The notes: generated by a model from the letters alone, not told the origin. Shown: positions 25,631 through 35,391, counted from the stretch's first letter. The stretch is DNA of 64,000 nt from RH-AL1 sp050013235 (GCA_050013235.1 JBEKFQ010000015.1:3311-67310); one strand, 5' to 3'. Translations and numbers: made by a program.

Positions 25631-27682
25631 TCAATTATCCAAGAAGCTCCGCAGCTTGCGCGACCGCGACGGGTGCTTCAGCTTGCGCAACGCCTTGGCC
25701 TCGATCTGGCGGATACGTTCGCGCGTCACCGAAAACTGCTGGCCGACTTCTTCCAGCGTGTGATCGGTGTTCATGCCGATGCCGAAGCGCATGCGCAGCA
25801 CGCGCTCCTCGCGCGGCGTCAGCGAAGCCAAGACCCGCGTGGTCGTTTCGCGCAGATTGCTCTGAATCGCGGCGTCGATCGGCAGAATCGCGTTTTTGTC
25901 CTCGATGAAATCGCCGAGGTGGGAATCTTCCTCGTCGCCGATCGGGGTTTCGAGCGAGATCGGCTCTTTCGCGATTTTCAGCACCTTGCGCACTTTTTCG
26001 AGCGGCATGGCGAGTTTTTCCGCGAGTTCCTCCGGCGTCGGTTCGCGGCCGATCTCGTGCAGCATCTGGCGCGAGGTCCGCACGATCTTGTTGATCGTCT
26101 CGATCATATGGACCGGGATGCGGATCGTGCGCGCTTGATCGGCGATCGAGCGGGTGATCGCCTGCCGGATCCACCAGGTCGCATAGGTCGAGAATTTATA
26201 GCCGCGGCGATATTCGAACTTATCGACCGCTTTCATCAGGCCGATATTGCCCTCCTGGATCAAATCCAGGAATTGCAGGCCGCGATTGGTGTATTTTTTC
26301 GCGATGGAAATCACGAGGCGCAAGTTGGCCTCGACCATTTCCTTCTTGGCCTGCCGGGCCTCGCGCTCGCCCTTTTGCACCATGTGGACGATCTTGCGGA
26401 ATTCCTGGATTTCCAGGCCCGTTTCGGTCGCGAGATTGTGGATGTCGGTGCGGATGTCCTTGATCGGCTCCAGCCCACGCGCGACAAAATCCTTCCAGCC
26501 GCGCGTGCCGAGCTTCGACACCCGGAGGATCCACTTCGGGTCCAATTCCGAATTCTGGTAATTCTTCAAAAAGTCTTCGCGGCTGACACCATGGCTTTCG
26601 GCGAGGCGCAGAAGCTTGGTTTCCAGCCCGATCAACCGTTTGTTGATGTCGTACAGCTGCTCGACCAGCGAATCGATACGATTCTGGTTGAGGGACAGCG
26701 ACTTGACGTCGGTCACCACCTCTTTCTTGAGGCTCTTGTATTTGCGCTCTTGCGAGGGCGTCAGCGTCTCGTTCTTGAGCTTGTTCTCGACATTTTGATC
26801 CTGGAGCTTACGCAGGCGCTTATAGGCGTCGGCGATCCGGTCGAAGGTTTCGAGAACCTTCGGCTTCAGCTCGGATTCCATCGCCGACAACGAGACGGAA
26901 TTTTCCATATCGTCTTCGTCGTCGAAATTCTCTTCCGGAATCGGCACTTCGCCGTCTTCGTCGGCCGGGCGCAGGCCGGCCGGCGGATTGAGCGGCGCGG
27001 TCGCTGGGGCGCGGGCCTGCTGGGCGGCCAGAGCTTCCTGCGCGCCCGGCGCCGTCATGTCGATTTTGGGCGTGTTCTTGCCGTCGGGGCCGGCATAGGT
27101 CGCCTCGAGATCGATAATCTCGCGCAGCAGGACGCGGCTGCTGTTCAGCTCGTCGCGCCAGATGATGATGGCTTGGAAGGTCAGCGGGCTTTCGCAGAGC
27201 CCGGCGATCATCGCCTCGCGCCCGGCCTCGATCCGCTTGGCAATCGCGATTTCGCCCTCGCGCGAGAGCAGCTCGACCGATCCCATCTCGCGCAGATACA
27301 TGCGCACGGGATCGTCGGTGCGGTCGGCGGGCTCGGACGAGCGGGTCGCGACGGCCTTCGGCGCGGCCGCCTCGACGAGATCGCCGCCTTCGGCTTCCTC
27401 GGGCTCGGCTTCCTCTTCCGCCTCGTCCTCGCCGGCCTCTTCCGCCTCGATGACGTTGATGCCCATTTCGTTGAGCATGGCGAGAATGTCTTCGATCTGC
27501 TCGGAATTGACTTCTTCCGACGGCAGAACGGAATTCAACTCGGCATAGGTGACGAAGCCGCGCTTTTTGGCAGCCTTGATCATCCGCTTGACAGCGGCAT
27601 CCGAGAGGTCGAGCAAGGGTCCGTCGGCGCTCTCGGTTACGGCGCCTTCGGTTTCCGCCTTCTCATTTTCCTTCTTCGCCAT
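25631..27682 (-). CDS. rpoD: primary sigma factor RpoD (sigma-70)
   Basis: Housekeeping sigma factor, 683 residues. Region 1.1 (about 20-90), region 1.2 (DPVRMYLREMG), a long acidic non-conserved region, region 2 with QFLDLIQEGNIGLMKAVDKF and the -10-reading TYATWWIRQAITR, region 3, and region 4 with TLEEVGQQFSVTRERIRQIE. The start MAKKENEK (ATG 27682) follows an AGAGGA ribosome site; 28 more in-frame codons upstream are not protein-like. dnaG lies upstream in the same direction, the usual dnaG-rpoD order. Confidence 0.98.
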   Translation of the reverse strand: MAKKENEKAETEGAVTESADGPLLDLSDAAVKRMIKAAKKRGFVTYAELNSVLPSEEVNSEQIEDILAMLNEMGINVIEAEEAGEDEAEEEAEPEEAEGGDLVEAAAPKAVATRSSEPADRTDDPVRMYLREMGSVELLSREGEIAIAKRIEAGREAMIAGLCESPLTFQAIIIWRDELNSSRVLLREIIDLEATYAGPDGKNTPKIDMTAPGAQEALAAQQARAPATAPLNPPAGLRPADEDGEVPIPEENFDDEDDMENSVSLSAMESELKPKVLETFDRIADAYKRLRKLQDQNVENKLKNETLTPSQERKYKSLKKEVVTDVKSLSLNQNRIDSLVEQLYDINKRLIGLETKLLRLAESHGVSREDFLKNYQNSELDPKWILRVSKLGTRGWKDFVARGLEPIKDIRTDIHNLATETGLEIQEFRKIVHMVQKGEREARQAKKEMVEANLRLVISIAKKYTNRGLQFLDLIQEGNIGLMKAVDKFEYRRGYKFSTYATWWIRQAITRSIADQARTIRIPVHMIETINKIVRTSRQMLHEIGREPTPEELAEKLAMPLEKVRKVLKIAKEPISLETPIGDEEDSHLGDFIEDKNAILPIDAAIQSNLRETTTRVLASLTPREERVLRMRFGIGMNTDHTLEEVGQQFSVTRERIRQIEAKALRKLKHPSRSRKLRSFLDN

Positions 27683-27965
27683 CCGATCCTCTTTCCCCAC
27701 GCGGCGCGGGCCACCCATCCGGCGAACGCCCGGGGATGCCTCTGCGGCTCCGCAATCCGCCGCCATAACCTAATTTTGCCCGGCTTTGAAGAGATTGCTC
27801 TCCATAAGACCGGAAATAACGAACTTCTAGCCCGCCGACGGCTTTTGGCCCCGGTTACGTTTAGGCCCAGGTTACGCTTGGACCATATGTCCGGAAAAGA
27901 TTAAGACCCTTTCCACCAAACCCCTGCCAGAGAACGCTTATCTCAACGAGGCCGGTAAAACGCGC

Positions 27966-29888
27966 TCAAATCGCGGGTTTCGGCCGTCCCGACGACGCGC
28001 CGAACCCTTCAACTGCCGCCTCCGTTCCCGCAAGAGCGCTCAACTGCTCCTGGATATCCCGCATGCGCGCGAAATTCGCGTCGCTGGCGTCGAGGGCAAG
28101 AGCGGCTTCGGCGGAAAGCAACTCTCTATGTAAGGCACGGGCCTTACGATGCAAGGTCAACGCCTGCCGTAAAACGGCATCCGCATCCGCCAAAGCGGCA
28201 TCTGGGTGCGAATACCACCCAAAAGCAGGGCCAACCCGGTCCAGTTTGGCCAAAGTGGCGTCGAAACCGAGATTCCCCAGGGCTGCGCGCAAGCTCGAAC
28301 TCAGCGGGATGTCGTCATGGACGAGATCAAGCATGGCATCGCGTAGCGGCCCCGCTTCCTTGGCCGAAAAATCCACCCCTGCCAAGTCCTCGGCGTGATC
28401 GGCGATCAGGTTGGGCTGCGCGAGAAGCAGCGTGAGAATCAACGCCTCGCGCGCGGGGAAGCTCGCCGCCGAGGGGCGGAACGCGGGGCTTTGGGTCAGG
28501 CTGGCGCTGACCATGATAGGGGAGGAGAGATAGCCGAGCCGGTCGCCGCCGGAAGCCCCCCGGCCGGGGCCGCCGCGCCGGGGCCCATTTTGATTGCGCC
28601 GCTCGAATGTCCGCTCCGGCGTGCCGAAAAGGGCTTTGAGCCTCTGGTCGAATTCGGCTTTATAATAGCGGCGCAAGGCCTCGTCCTTGATCGCCGCCAC
28701 CGTCTCCGCGAGATCGCGCTCCAGGCTCGCGCGATGTTCGGGCGTCGTCAGGGCGCGGTTTTCCATCTGGCGGGACCAGAGAAGATCGACCAGTGGCAGC
28801 GCCGCGCGCAAGACCTCCTCGACCGCGCCCGGCCCCGCCGCGCGGACAATGTCGTCGGGGTCTTGGCCCTCCGGCAACAAGGCGAAGGCCAAGGTTTTTT
28901 CCGGCCCGATCAAGGGCAGCGCCATGTCCGCGGCCCGGAACGCGGCCTTGCGACCGGCCGAATCACCATCGAAACAGAGGATGGGCTGGCTCGACATGCC
29001 CCAGAGCAGGGCGCCTTGGTCCGGCGTCAGCGCCGTGCCGAGCGGCGCCACGGTCTCGGGAAATCCGGCGGCATGCATGGCGATGACATCGATATAGCCT
29101 TCGACGGCGATCACCCGCCCCCGGTCGTGCGCCGCCTTGCGCGCCTGGTGGTGATTGTAGAGCACCGCGCCCTTGTGAAACAGCGGAGTCTCCGGCGAAT
29201 TCAGATATTTGGCGGGGACGTCCTTTTCCATCGCCCGGCCGCCGAAGGCGATCACGCGGCCGTTGCGATCCGCGATCGGAAACATCACGCGGTCCCGGAA
29301 CCGGTCGTAGGGGACGGGAATATCCTCGCCATGGATCAACAATCCGGCCTCGATCATGGTCTCGGCGGAAGCGCCTTTGGCGGCCAAGGCATCGCGTAGC
29401 GCATGGCGCTCGGCCGAGGCATAGCCGAGGCGGAATTGCTTTTGAATATCGAGGGCGATGCCGCGCCCCGTGAGATAGGCGCGGGCGCGGGCGCCGCGTT
29501 CTCCCCGCAACTGGCTTTCGAAGAATTGGGCGGCGAGATCGAGCACCTCGTGGAGCCCGGCGCGGCGGATTTCCTGGCGCTCGGCCTCGGGGGAGCGCTC
29601 GGGGAGTTCCAGCCCCGCGTCTCGCGCGAGCCGCTCGACCGTCTCGGGAAAGGAGAGCCCTTCCGTCGCCATCACAAAGTCGAAAATATTGCCATTCTTG
29701 CCGGAGGAAAAGTCGAACCAGGCCATTTTCTGGTCGTTGACGAAGAAGCTCGGCGTCTTTTCCGCGCCGAAGGGCGAGAGACCCTTCCATTCCCGGCCGG
29801 ACTTCATCAGCTTGACATGCCGCCGCACGACATCCGACACCGGAAGCCGGGCTTTGATCTCGTCGAGGAAAGATGGCGGGAAGCGCAT
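27966..29888 (-). CDS. dnaG: DNA primase DnaG lacking zinc-finger ligands
   Basis: Synthesises RNA primers at the replication fork; 640 residues. The N-terminal domain is recognisable (EKTPSFFVNDQK) but the CHC2 zinc ligands are gone: the usual CPFH reads SPFG and the CFGC pair reads FSSG. The catalytic TOPRIM domain is intact (VIAVEGYIDVIAMHAAG and LCFDGDSAGRKAA). The C-terminal DnaB-binding domain is present but divergent. I recall a similar loss in other Hyphomicrobiales, so it is probably lineage-wide and functional. The gap to rpoD (283 bases) holds the rpoD promoter. Confidence 0.96.
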   Translation of the reverse strand: MRFPPSFLDEIKARLPVSDVVRRHVKLMKSGREWKGLSPFGAEKTPSFFVNDQKMAWFDFSSGKNGNIFDFVMATEGLSFPETVERLARDAGLELPERSPEAERQEIRRAGLHEVLDLAAQFFESQLRGERGARARAYLTGRGIALDIQKQFRLGYASAERHALRDALAAKGASAETMIEAGLLIHGEDIPVPYDRFRDRVMFPIADRNGRVIAFGGRAMEKDVPAKYLNSPETPLFHKGAVLYNHHQARKAAHDRGRVIAVEGYIDVIAMHAAGFPETVAPLGTALTPDQGALLWGMSSQPILCFDGDSAGRKAAFRAADMALPLIGPEKTLAFALLPEGQDPDDIVRAAGPGAVEEVLRAALPLVDLLWSRQMENRALTTPEHRASLERDLAETVAAIKDEALRRYYKAEFDQRLKALFGTPERTFERRNQNGPRRGGPGRGASGGDRLGYLSSPIMVSASLTQSPAFRPSAASFPAREALILTLLLAQPNLIADHAEDLAGVDFSAKEAGPLRDAMLDLVHDDIPLSSSLRAALGNLGFDATLAKLDRVGPAFGWYSHPDAALADADAVLRQALTLHRKARALHRELLSAEAALALDASDANFARMRDIQEQLSALAGTEAAVEGFGASSGRPKPAI

Positions 29889-30017
29889 GATGGGAACAGC
29901 TATACGGGTGCGGCGGGGGACGGCAGGACTGTTCGAGGCGGCTTATCCCCTCAATCAACAGGGAAGCCGCGAAGAATCATGTCCCGCGCGGGCAAGGCGG
30001 ACAGGATCATAACCGAT

Positions 30018-30815
30018 ATGAGCATTCCGGAACGGTTTTTTCAGATGAAGCGGCAGGGCCGGCCGATTGCCGTTCTGACCGCCTATGATGCGCCCAGCGC
30101 GCGCGTGCAAGCCGAGGCGGGGATCGATCTGATTCTCGTCGGCGATAGCGTCGGCACCAATGTGCTGGGCTACCGGGACGAGCGCGAGGTGACGCTGGCC
30201 GATATTCTCCACCATGTCCGGGCGGTGCGGCGCGGGGCCCCCGAGGCCGCGATTGCCGCCGATCTCCCCTATGGCACTTACGAGACCGGAGCCGCCGCCG
30301 TGGCCAATGCGCGGGAGATCGTCGCGGCCGGGGCGAATATCGTGAAATTCGAGGGCGCGCGGCCGGAGATCGTGGCGGCGCTGAAAAGCGCGGGCATCGC
30401 GGTCAGCGGGCATCTTGGTTTGGAGCCGCAGCATCACGCGGAAAAGCGGCTGAAGGGCAAAACGGCCGGCGCCGCCCAGCAGATTCTCGACAGCGCCGTG
30501 GCCTTGGACAAGGCCGGCCTTTCCCTGTTGATTCTCGAACTCATTCCGGAGGAATTGGCCGCCGCCATCACCAAGGCCGTCGCGGCCCCGACGATCGGCA
30601 TTGGCGCCGGCCGGGGAACCGACGGCCAAGTGCTCGTGATCACGGACATGCTCGGCACGACCGGGGCGAATTTCCGCCATAACCGCCGCTATGCCGAGAT
30701 CGGCCAGGCAACGCGGGACGCGGTCGCCGCCTATGCCGCGGATGTCCGGAACCGGCGCTTTCCCGGCCCGGAGAATATATTCTTGATGCCGAAGGACGAG
30801 CTGGGCGCTTTCTAG
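30018..30815 (+). CDS. panB: 3-methyl-2-oxobutanoate hydroxymethyltransferase PanB
   Basis: First committed step of pantothenate synthesis, using methylene-tetrahydrofolate. 265 residues with VLTAYDAPSARVQAEAGID, LVGDSVGTNVLGY (metal-binding Asp), KFEGA, GHLGLEPQ and GIGAG. ATG 30018 gives the family N-terminus MSIPERFFQMK; an open frame further upstream belongs to antisense of dnaG. Its stop TAG (30813-30815) is the first three bases of repeat copy 3. Confidence 0.97.
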   Translation: MSIPERFFQMKRQGRPIAVLTAYDAPSARVQAEAGIDLILVGDSVGTNVLGYRDEREVTLADILHHVRAVRRGAPEAAIAADLPYGTYETGAAAVANAREIVAAGANIVKFEGARPEIVAALKSAGIAVSGHLGLEPQHHAEKRLKGKTAGAAQQILDSAVALDKAGLSLLILELIPEELAAAITKAVAAPTIGIGAGRGTDGQVLVITDMLGTTGANFRHNRRYAEIGQATRDAVAAYAADVRNRRFPGPENIFLMPKDELGAF

Positions 30816-30928
30816 GGCGTTTTCCACTTGGGTAGAATCACCCAAGTGATAAGAAACCGCGCTCTTTACAAGAAACGAGAGCATGCTCCCGGTCACGAAA
30901 GTCTGCGACTTTTATAGGAAATACTCGC
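30813..30928 (-). repeat. 115-bp two-hairpin interspersed repeat, copy 3 (divergent)
   Basis: Same orientation as copy 2 but the most diverged. It starts TAGGGCGTTTTCC; the TAG is the panB stop codon. The 9-bp stem 30825-30833 with 30840-30848 (CACTTGGGT/ACCCAAGTG) differs from the other copies at two positions on each arm, and each change is compensated, so pairing is preserved. The other hairpin has decayed at its outer end. Confidence 0.85.
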
Positions 30929-30934
30929 GCAAAC

Positions 30935-31384
30935 CTAACCGCCGAGCTTGGCTTTCACCACGCCGCTGGCCTTGGCGAAATCCATCTTGCCGGCATATTT
31001 CGCCTTTAATACGCCAACAACCTTGCCCATATCCTTGATGGAGGTGGCGCCGGTCTCTTCGATCGCCTCCGCGATGGCCTTCGCGACATCGGCCTCATCA
31101 AGTGGTTTCGGCAAGAATTCCGCCAGAATGGCTATTTCTTCCGATTCGACCAAGGCAAGATCCTCGCGGCCTGCCTTTTGGTAAATCTCGAGTGATTCTT
31201 GGCGGCTCTTCACCATCTTTTGAAGCAAAGCGAGAATATCGGCCTCACCCAGCGTCTTGCCTTGGCCCCGGGCTTCGATGTCCTTGTCCTTCAACGCGGC
31301 GTTGATCAAGCGGATGGTTTCAACGCGGCGCTTGTCGCCTGCTTTCATAGCAGCTTTGAGTTGGTTGTTTAATGCGTCGCGCAT
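30935..31384 (-). CDS. GatB/YqeY domain protein
   Basis: 149 residues of the YqeY family, a free-standing relative of the tail domain of the amidotransferase subunit GatB, thought to bind tRNA-like or aminoacyl-tRNA substrates. Marks: MKAGDKRRVETIRLINAALK at the start, EIAILAEFLPKPL and a C-terminal GVLKAKYAGKMDFAKAS. ATG 31384 is the homology-supported start; the frame extends 23 codons further without merit. Convergent with panB across repeat copy 3. Confidence 0.92.
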   Translation of the reverse strand: MRDALNNQLKAAMKAGDKRRVETIRLINAALKDKDIEARGQGKTLGEADILALLQKMVKSRQESLEIYQKAGREDLALVESEEIAILAEFLPKPLDEADVAKAIAEAIEETGATSIKDMGKVVGVLKAKYAGKMDFAKASGVVKAKLGG

Positions 31385-31598
31385 CGCGGGTGTCCTGACT
31401 GTGAAGAAGATGAGGCGTTGTTTAAATAAGCAGTTTAGTTTGGAGAGATACACAAAACAGTTGATTTTTTCCGGGAATAGGTGCTGGATCCCAGCGTGCC
31501 GGAAATGGAGCCTCGGACGGGCCTTGAAGCTTTCCGGCGATTTGTCTCTCTCTCCCCAATAATCCGGTTTATCCCTAGCAATCCTTTGTGAGATTTGA

Positions 31599-32336
31599 AT
31601 GCGTCGTCCCGTTAAACCGTTCGTGACGGAATATAAAGGCCCCAGCCGGCGTCCTCCGCAGCAAGCCGCGGCAAGTTCGCGCCGGACCTACGAGGATCAC
31701 GCCACGGCCCCCTTGGTCAATGAAAGTTTTTCGCGTGGAGGCTTAGATCACGCTCACGCCGTGGATGATTCCTACGAGGCGGCGATGCGCGCCGCCGATG
31801 CCTTATTTTCTCCCAATGGGCATAAACCGCAATCCGGCGCTTCCTCGTCCGAGAATCCCGCCGTCTTCGACGCCGCTTCGCACGACCTGACGAACGAAGT
31901 GTCTCCGCGTGGCGGCCGGATCTTGCGCGTTCTCGACGAGCCGCCGGTTCCCGGTCTCGCCGAGTTGGAAGAAGAGCGGGCGCCGAAGCGGCGGGGCCGC
32001 AAGCCCGGCTCGAAGAATAGACCGAAACCCGGGATCGCCGATTCGTCCGCGATCCGGGGCGGCAAAGCGGCGGAGCCCTTCGATTGGGGTTCGTCTTTCC
32101 CAGCCGCCTTGACGTCAAAGGCGGCGCAAGCATCGCCAGCCTATCAGGCGAGCCCGGCTCGGAGCCGTGTGACGGCCCCTGCCGAGACCCCAGCCGGACC
32201 CCATCGCGCCGTGCCGCGGGTCCAAGCGGCCGCCTCCGATTACGCCGCCCGTAACGAAACGCGTTTCGCCTGGGTTCGCACAAAGCTCGCGCCTGGCGAG
32301 CAATGGAAGCGCCGGCTCCCCAAGGTTTGCTGGTGA
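31599..32336 (+). CDS. conserved hypothetical protein with AT-hook-like motif
   Basis: 245 residues, no membrane segment, mostly low complexity and probably disordered. The N-terminus MRRPVKPFVTEYKG, a central KRRGRKPGSKNRPKP (an AT-hook-like basic patch at about 129-143) and the C-terminus LAPGEQWKRRLPKVCW match a hypothetical family I recall from Hyphomicrobiales, often near yqeY and carA. DNA binding is suggested by the patch but is not established. Confidence 0.8.
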   Translation: MRRPVKPFVTEYKGPSRRPPQQAAASSRRTYEDHATAPLVNESFSRGGLDHAHAVDDSYEAAMRAADALFSPNGHKPQSGASSSENPAVFDAASHDLTNEVSPRGGRILRVLDEPPVPGLAELEEERAPKRRGRKPGSKNRPKPGIADSSAIRGGKAAEPFDWGSSFPAALTSKAAQASPAYQASPARSRVTAPAETPAGPHRAVPRVQAAASDYAARNETRFAWVRTKLAPGEQWKRRLPKVCW

Positions 32337-32408
32337 AAAGCTAAGCTGCCAGCCGGCGCCGTTGGGCGGACCCCGCGGCGACCAGCGCCGTTGAGGAGAG
32401 CATGCGCG

Positions 32409-32792
32409 ATGTCGACCGCTTATTGGTGTCTTCTCGTTGGCGCTTTGCTGCCCTACGTGAACGCCGGCATCGCCAAGGCGAGCAGCCCCTATGACAACCG
32501 TTTTCCGCGCGCGCTCGAAAAATACCAAGGCATGGCCCTTCGCGCCCATGGCGCGCATCAGAATAGCTTTGAAGTCTTTCCGTTTTTTGCCGTCGCGGTG
32601 TTGGTGGCGAGCGGCGGATCGGCGCATGTGGCCGATCCTCTCCTCGATTCCTTGGCCTTGGCTTGGATCGTTTCGCGGCTTGCTTATACCGCGGCCTATG
32701 TCCTGGACCGGCCAACCGCGCGGAGCCTGATCTGGTTCGCCGGCATGGCGCTCAGCCTCGCGATTTTTACCATGCCCGCATGGCACAGGTGA
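32409..32792 (+). CDS. MAPEG family membrane protein
   Basis: 127 residues with about four membrane helices, of the membrane-associated eicosanoid/glutathione metabolism (MAPEG) family: RALEKYQGMALRAHGAHQNSF and the helix-2 NSFEVFPFFA motif are typical. Bacterial members mostly have unknown substrates. ATG 32409 is in frame; a nearer ATG at 32402 is not. Confidence 0.88.
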   Translation: MSTAYWCLLVGALLPYVNAGIAKASSPYDNRFPRALEKYQGMALRAHGAHQNSFEVFPFFAVAVLVASGGSAHVADPLLDSLALAWIVSRLAYTAAYVLDRPTARSLIWFAGMALSLAIFTMPAWHR

Positions 32793-32869
32793 CGGGGGCG
32801 ACTACTTTCTTTAAAATACCTTAAGGCTTCGGGACAGTGTAGGAGTCCGTACCGGAAAGGGTCGCGCGC

Positions 32870-33562
32870 GTGAATAAGTTCAGCCAGGGTCCGTTCCCGC
32901 CCGGCGGCCGTGACCAGCCGCTGGACCGAGGGCCAAGGCATCCGCCCTCGAACGCGGATGCGCCGCCCGCCCATCCCGAGGCCGCCGTTCTTTCGCTGAA
33001 GCAAGCGATGCGACGCGCCCGCTTCGACGACGCCGAACGGAGCGAAGTGATCACCGATTTAAGGGCCGCGCGGATCGGACGCCTCGAGGTCTTGCAAGAG
33101 GCCTTGGGCCCGCTGATCGCGCAAATTCCGGCCGACGTCGAGATGTTCGACATCGGCATCATGCCGGGCATCAATCCGCGCTTGTTCATCGACATGATTG
33201 CTTTTGTCGAAATGGGGCGCGACCCCAGGGTCTATCGATTCTTGCAGGACACGCGCAATGGCCGGGTGATCTTGGCCGAAAGCGACTCCGTCGATGCGAT
33301 CGTCGAAGCCGCCACCTATTATGTTGCCCGCCGCCTGCTCGAACGCGAAAAGGCCTTGGCCGCGGACGTGGCCGGCGTCCCATTGGGCGCCTCCGCGCCG
33401 GACACGCGGCGACAGGGAAAGCCAAAACCGGCGGCACGGCTGTCCTTCCTTGGTCTCTTGGGGCTAGCTTTCGCCTTGGTGATCAATGTCTTGGGGTCGA
33501 TGGCCTTTTTTGGCCTGTTGGCCTTTGCCGCCTGGATCGTCTGGTCGAATTATAATCATTGA
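32870..33562 (+). CDS. conserved alphaproteobacterial hypothetical, C-terminal membrane anchor
   Basis: 230 residues from a GTG start with GGAAAGGG at about 32853. A disordered Pro-rich N-terminus leads into a soluble domain (about 40-150: LGPLIAQIPADVEMFDIGIMPG ending at FLQDTRNGRVILAES when read across the break) and a C-terminal hydrophobic region (LGLLGLAFALVINVLGS, then FFGLLAFAAWIVW) of one or two membrane helices. I do not know a function. It converges on chvG with two bases between stops. Confidence 0.75.
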   Translation: MNKFSQGPFPPGGRDQPLDRGPRHPPSNADAPPAHPEAAVLSLKQAMRRARFDDAERSEVITDLRAARIGRLEVLQEALGPLIAQIPADVEMFDIGIMPGINPRLFIDMIAFVEMGRDPRVYRFLQDTRNGRVILAESDSVDAIVEAATYYVARRLLEREKALAADVAGVPLGASAPDTRRQGKPKPAARLSFLGLLGLAFALVINVLGSMAFFGLLAFAAWIVWSNYNH

Positions 33563-33564
33563 TG

Positions 33565-35391
33565 TCATGGGGCCCCGGCCGCGGCGGGTAGCCACAGGCT
33601 GAAGCGGGCGCCCAGCACCGCCGGCGGTTCGCCTGGCGCCGGCGGCGGCCCCGTCCGGTTTGCCGATGTGATCACGCCGCCATGGGCCTCGATAATTTGG
33701 CGGGAGATCGAAAGGCCGAGCCCGGAGTTCTGGCCAAAGCCTTGATTGGGCCGGTCGGTGTAGAAGCGCTCGAAAATGCGTTCGAAGGCATCGGCGGGAA
33801 TTCCCGGTCCGTCGTCCTCGACGATGATCTCGTAGCCCGGCGGTCCGTTGGCGATCCGGGGGTCGCGCGCGGGACGCAAGGCCACGCGGACGCTGCCCCG
33901 CGGGGAAGAAAACGAGCGCGCGTTGTCGATCAGATTGTTGAAGACCTGGCCGAGCCGGGAATCGAATCCCTGCACGATATAGGTGCATGGGACCAGCGCT
34001 CCCCGCGCGGGCGGGGTGATATCGAGACTGACGCGAATGTCGTCCTTGCCGGTTTCGTTGGCGACCGTCACCACGGCCTGCAAAATATCCCTCAGGCTGA
34101 TGTCGCGGCTTTCGGCCCGCGCGAGTTCCGCATCGAGCCGGGACGCGTCGGAAATGTCGCTGATCAGCCGGTCGAGGCGCCGGACATCGTGTTGGATCAC
34201 GGCCAGCAGACGCTCCTGGGATTGCGGATTGCGCGCGATGGGCAATGTCTCGACGGCGCTGCGCAGCGAGGTCAGCGGGTTCTTCAGCTCGTGCGCGACA
34301 TCGGCGGCAAAACTTTCGATCGCCTCGATCCGGTTGTAGAGCGCCTTGGTCATATCGCGCAGCGAGCCCGAGAGATGGCCGATTTCATCGGCCCGCCAAG
34401 TATAATCCGGGATTTCCTGGCGCGATTTCGTGCCCTTGCGAACCCGGTCCGCGGCCTCGGCGAGTTTGCGCATGGGCTCGGCGATCGTGCCGGCGAGGAA
34501 GAGCGACAGCAAGAACATGATCGCCGCCGACACCAGGAAGATGCGCACGATCGTCCAGCGCTCGGAAGCGATGATGGAATCGATGTCCCCGCCCAGCGTC
34601 GACAGGAGAAGGGCGCCTTTGACGTCTTGCTGGCGCTGAATCGGCACCGCGACCGAAATGATCGTGTCGCCCTTGGCATTGACCCGGACGACGGATTCGA
34701 CAGCTCCGGACAGCGCCCGCACGACTTCCGGGAAGGTCTTGCCGTCGGCCGTGCCGAATTCGTCGAAGCGCTGAACCTCGGCTTTGCTGAACCGGCCCTT
34801 CACGGCGTTCCAGGTCCGCTCGATCAGGGTCCAGGCCTCGTCCGCCGTGGTGAGCGGCGGACCCGAGCGCGGCGCGCTGATCCGGCGATTGAGGGAGCGC
34901 GAATCGAGAAGCAGATAGCCATCGGGATCGAAAATCCGCGCGCGCGTGCGCGTTGGCAGGACGAGCCGGCGCAGGACCGGGCCGATGCGCTCGGGATTGA
35001 TCGAAAATTGCAGCGAGGGCTGGTTTTCGTCGGCGGCTCCCGACGTATTGGCTCCGCCCGGCACGAGTTGCAGGAGCTTTTCCGGATCGATCGTGATGGC
35101 GCCGGTATCGACGCTGGCCGAAGCCGAAATGGCGGCCGCGATGATCTCCCCTTGGGTCTGCAAGCTCTGCACCCGCGCGTCGATCAGGCCCTCGCGGAAC
35201 TGGTTCACATAGAGAAAGCCGACCGCCAGAGCGACGAGCCCGCCGAGGTTGAGCACGACGATCCGGCGGGTCAGCGACGAGGAAAACCGCGACGAGATCG
35301 CGCGCGCGACCCGGCGCAGGCGGCGAACCAGCCCCCGCCGCACCCGGCGCGCGCGCCCCATGGCAAGGCCTTGCTGAGTCTCGGCCGTCAT
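33565..35391 (-). CDS. chvG: sensor histidine kinase ChvG (ExoS-like)
   Basis: 608-residue membrane sensor. TM1 (about 47-65) and TM2 (about 285-305) bracket a large periplasmic domain; then HAMP, the H-box FAADVAHELKNPLTS, and ATPase boxes NNLIDNA, VEDDGPGIP and GLGLSI. ChvG/ExoS senses acid and envelope stress and, with ChvI, controls envelope, exopolysaccharide and symbiosis or virulence genes in rhizobia. The start could be the first ATG (35391) or Met11. A 207-base gap with a palindromic repeat separates it from chvI. Confidence 0.94.
   Translation of the reverse strand: MTAETQQGLAMGRARRVRRGLVRRLRRVARAISSRFSSSLTRRIVVLNLGGLVALAVGFLYVNQFREGLIDARVQSLQTQGEIIAAAISASASVDTGAITIDPEKLLQLVPGGANTSGAADENQPSLQFSINPERIGPVLRRLVLPTRTRARIFDPDGYLLLDSRSLNRRISAPRSGPPLTTADEAWTLIERTWNAVKGRFSKAEVQRFDEFGTADGKTFPEVVRALSGAVESVVRVNAKGDTIISVAVPIQRQQDVKGALLLSTLGGDIDSIIASERWTIVRIFLVSAAIMFLLSLFLAGTIAEPMRKLAEAADRVRKGTKSRQEIPDYTWRADEIGHLSGSLRDMTKALYNRIEAIESFAADVAHELKNPLTSLRSAVETLPIARNPQSQERLLAVIQHDVRRLDRLISDISDASRLDAELARAESRDISLRDILQAVVTVANETGKDDIRVSLDITPPARGALVPCTYIVQGFDSRLGQVFNNLIDNARSFSSPRGSVRVALRPARDPRIANGPPGYEIIVEDDGPGIPADAFERIFERFYTDRPNQGFGQNSGLGLSISRQIIEAHGGVITSANRTGPPPAPGEPPAVLGARFSLWLPAAAGAP

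Noticed and set aside
25673..27904. 743-codon open frame opposite rpoD
   Set aside because: Shadow of rpoD; the sigma factor regions on the minus strand are unambiguous.
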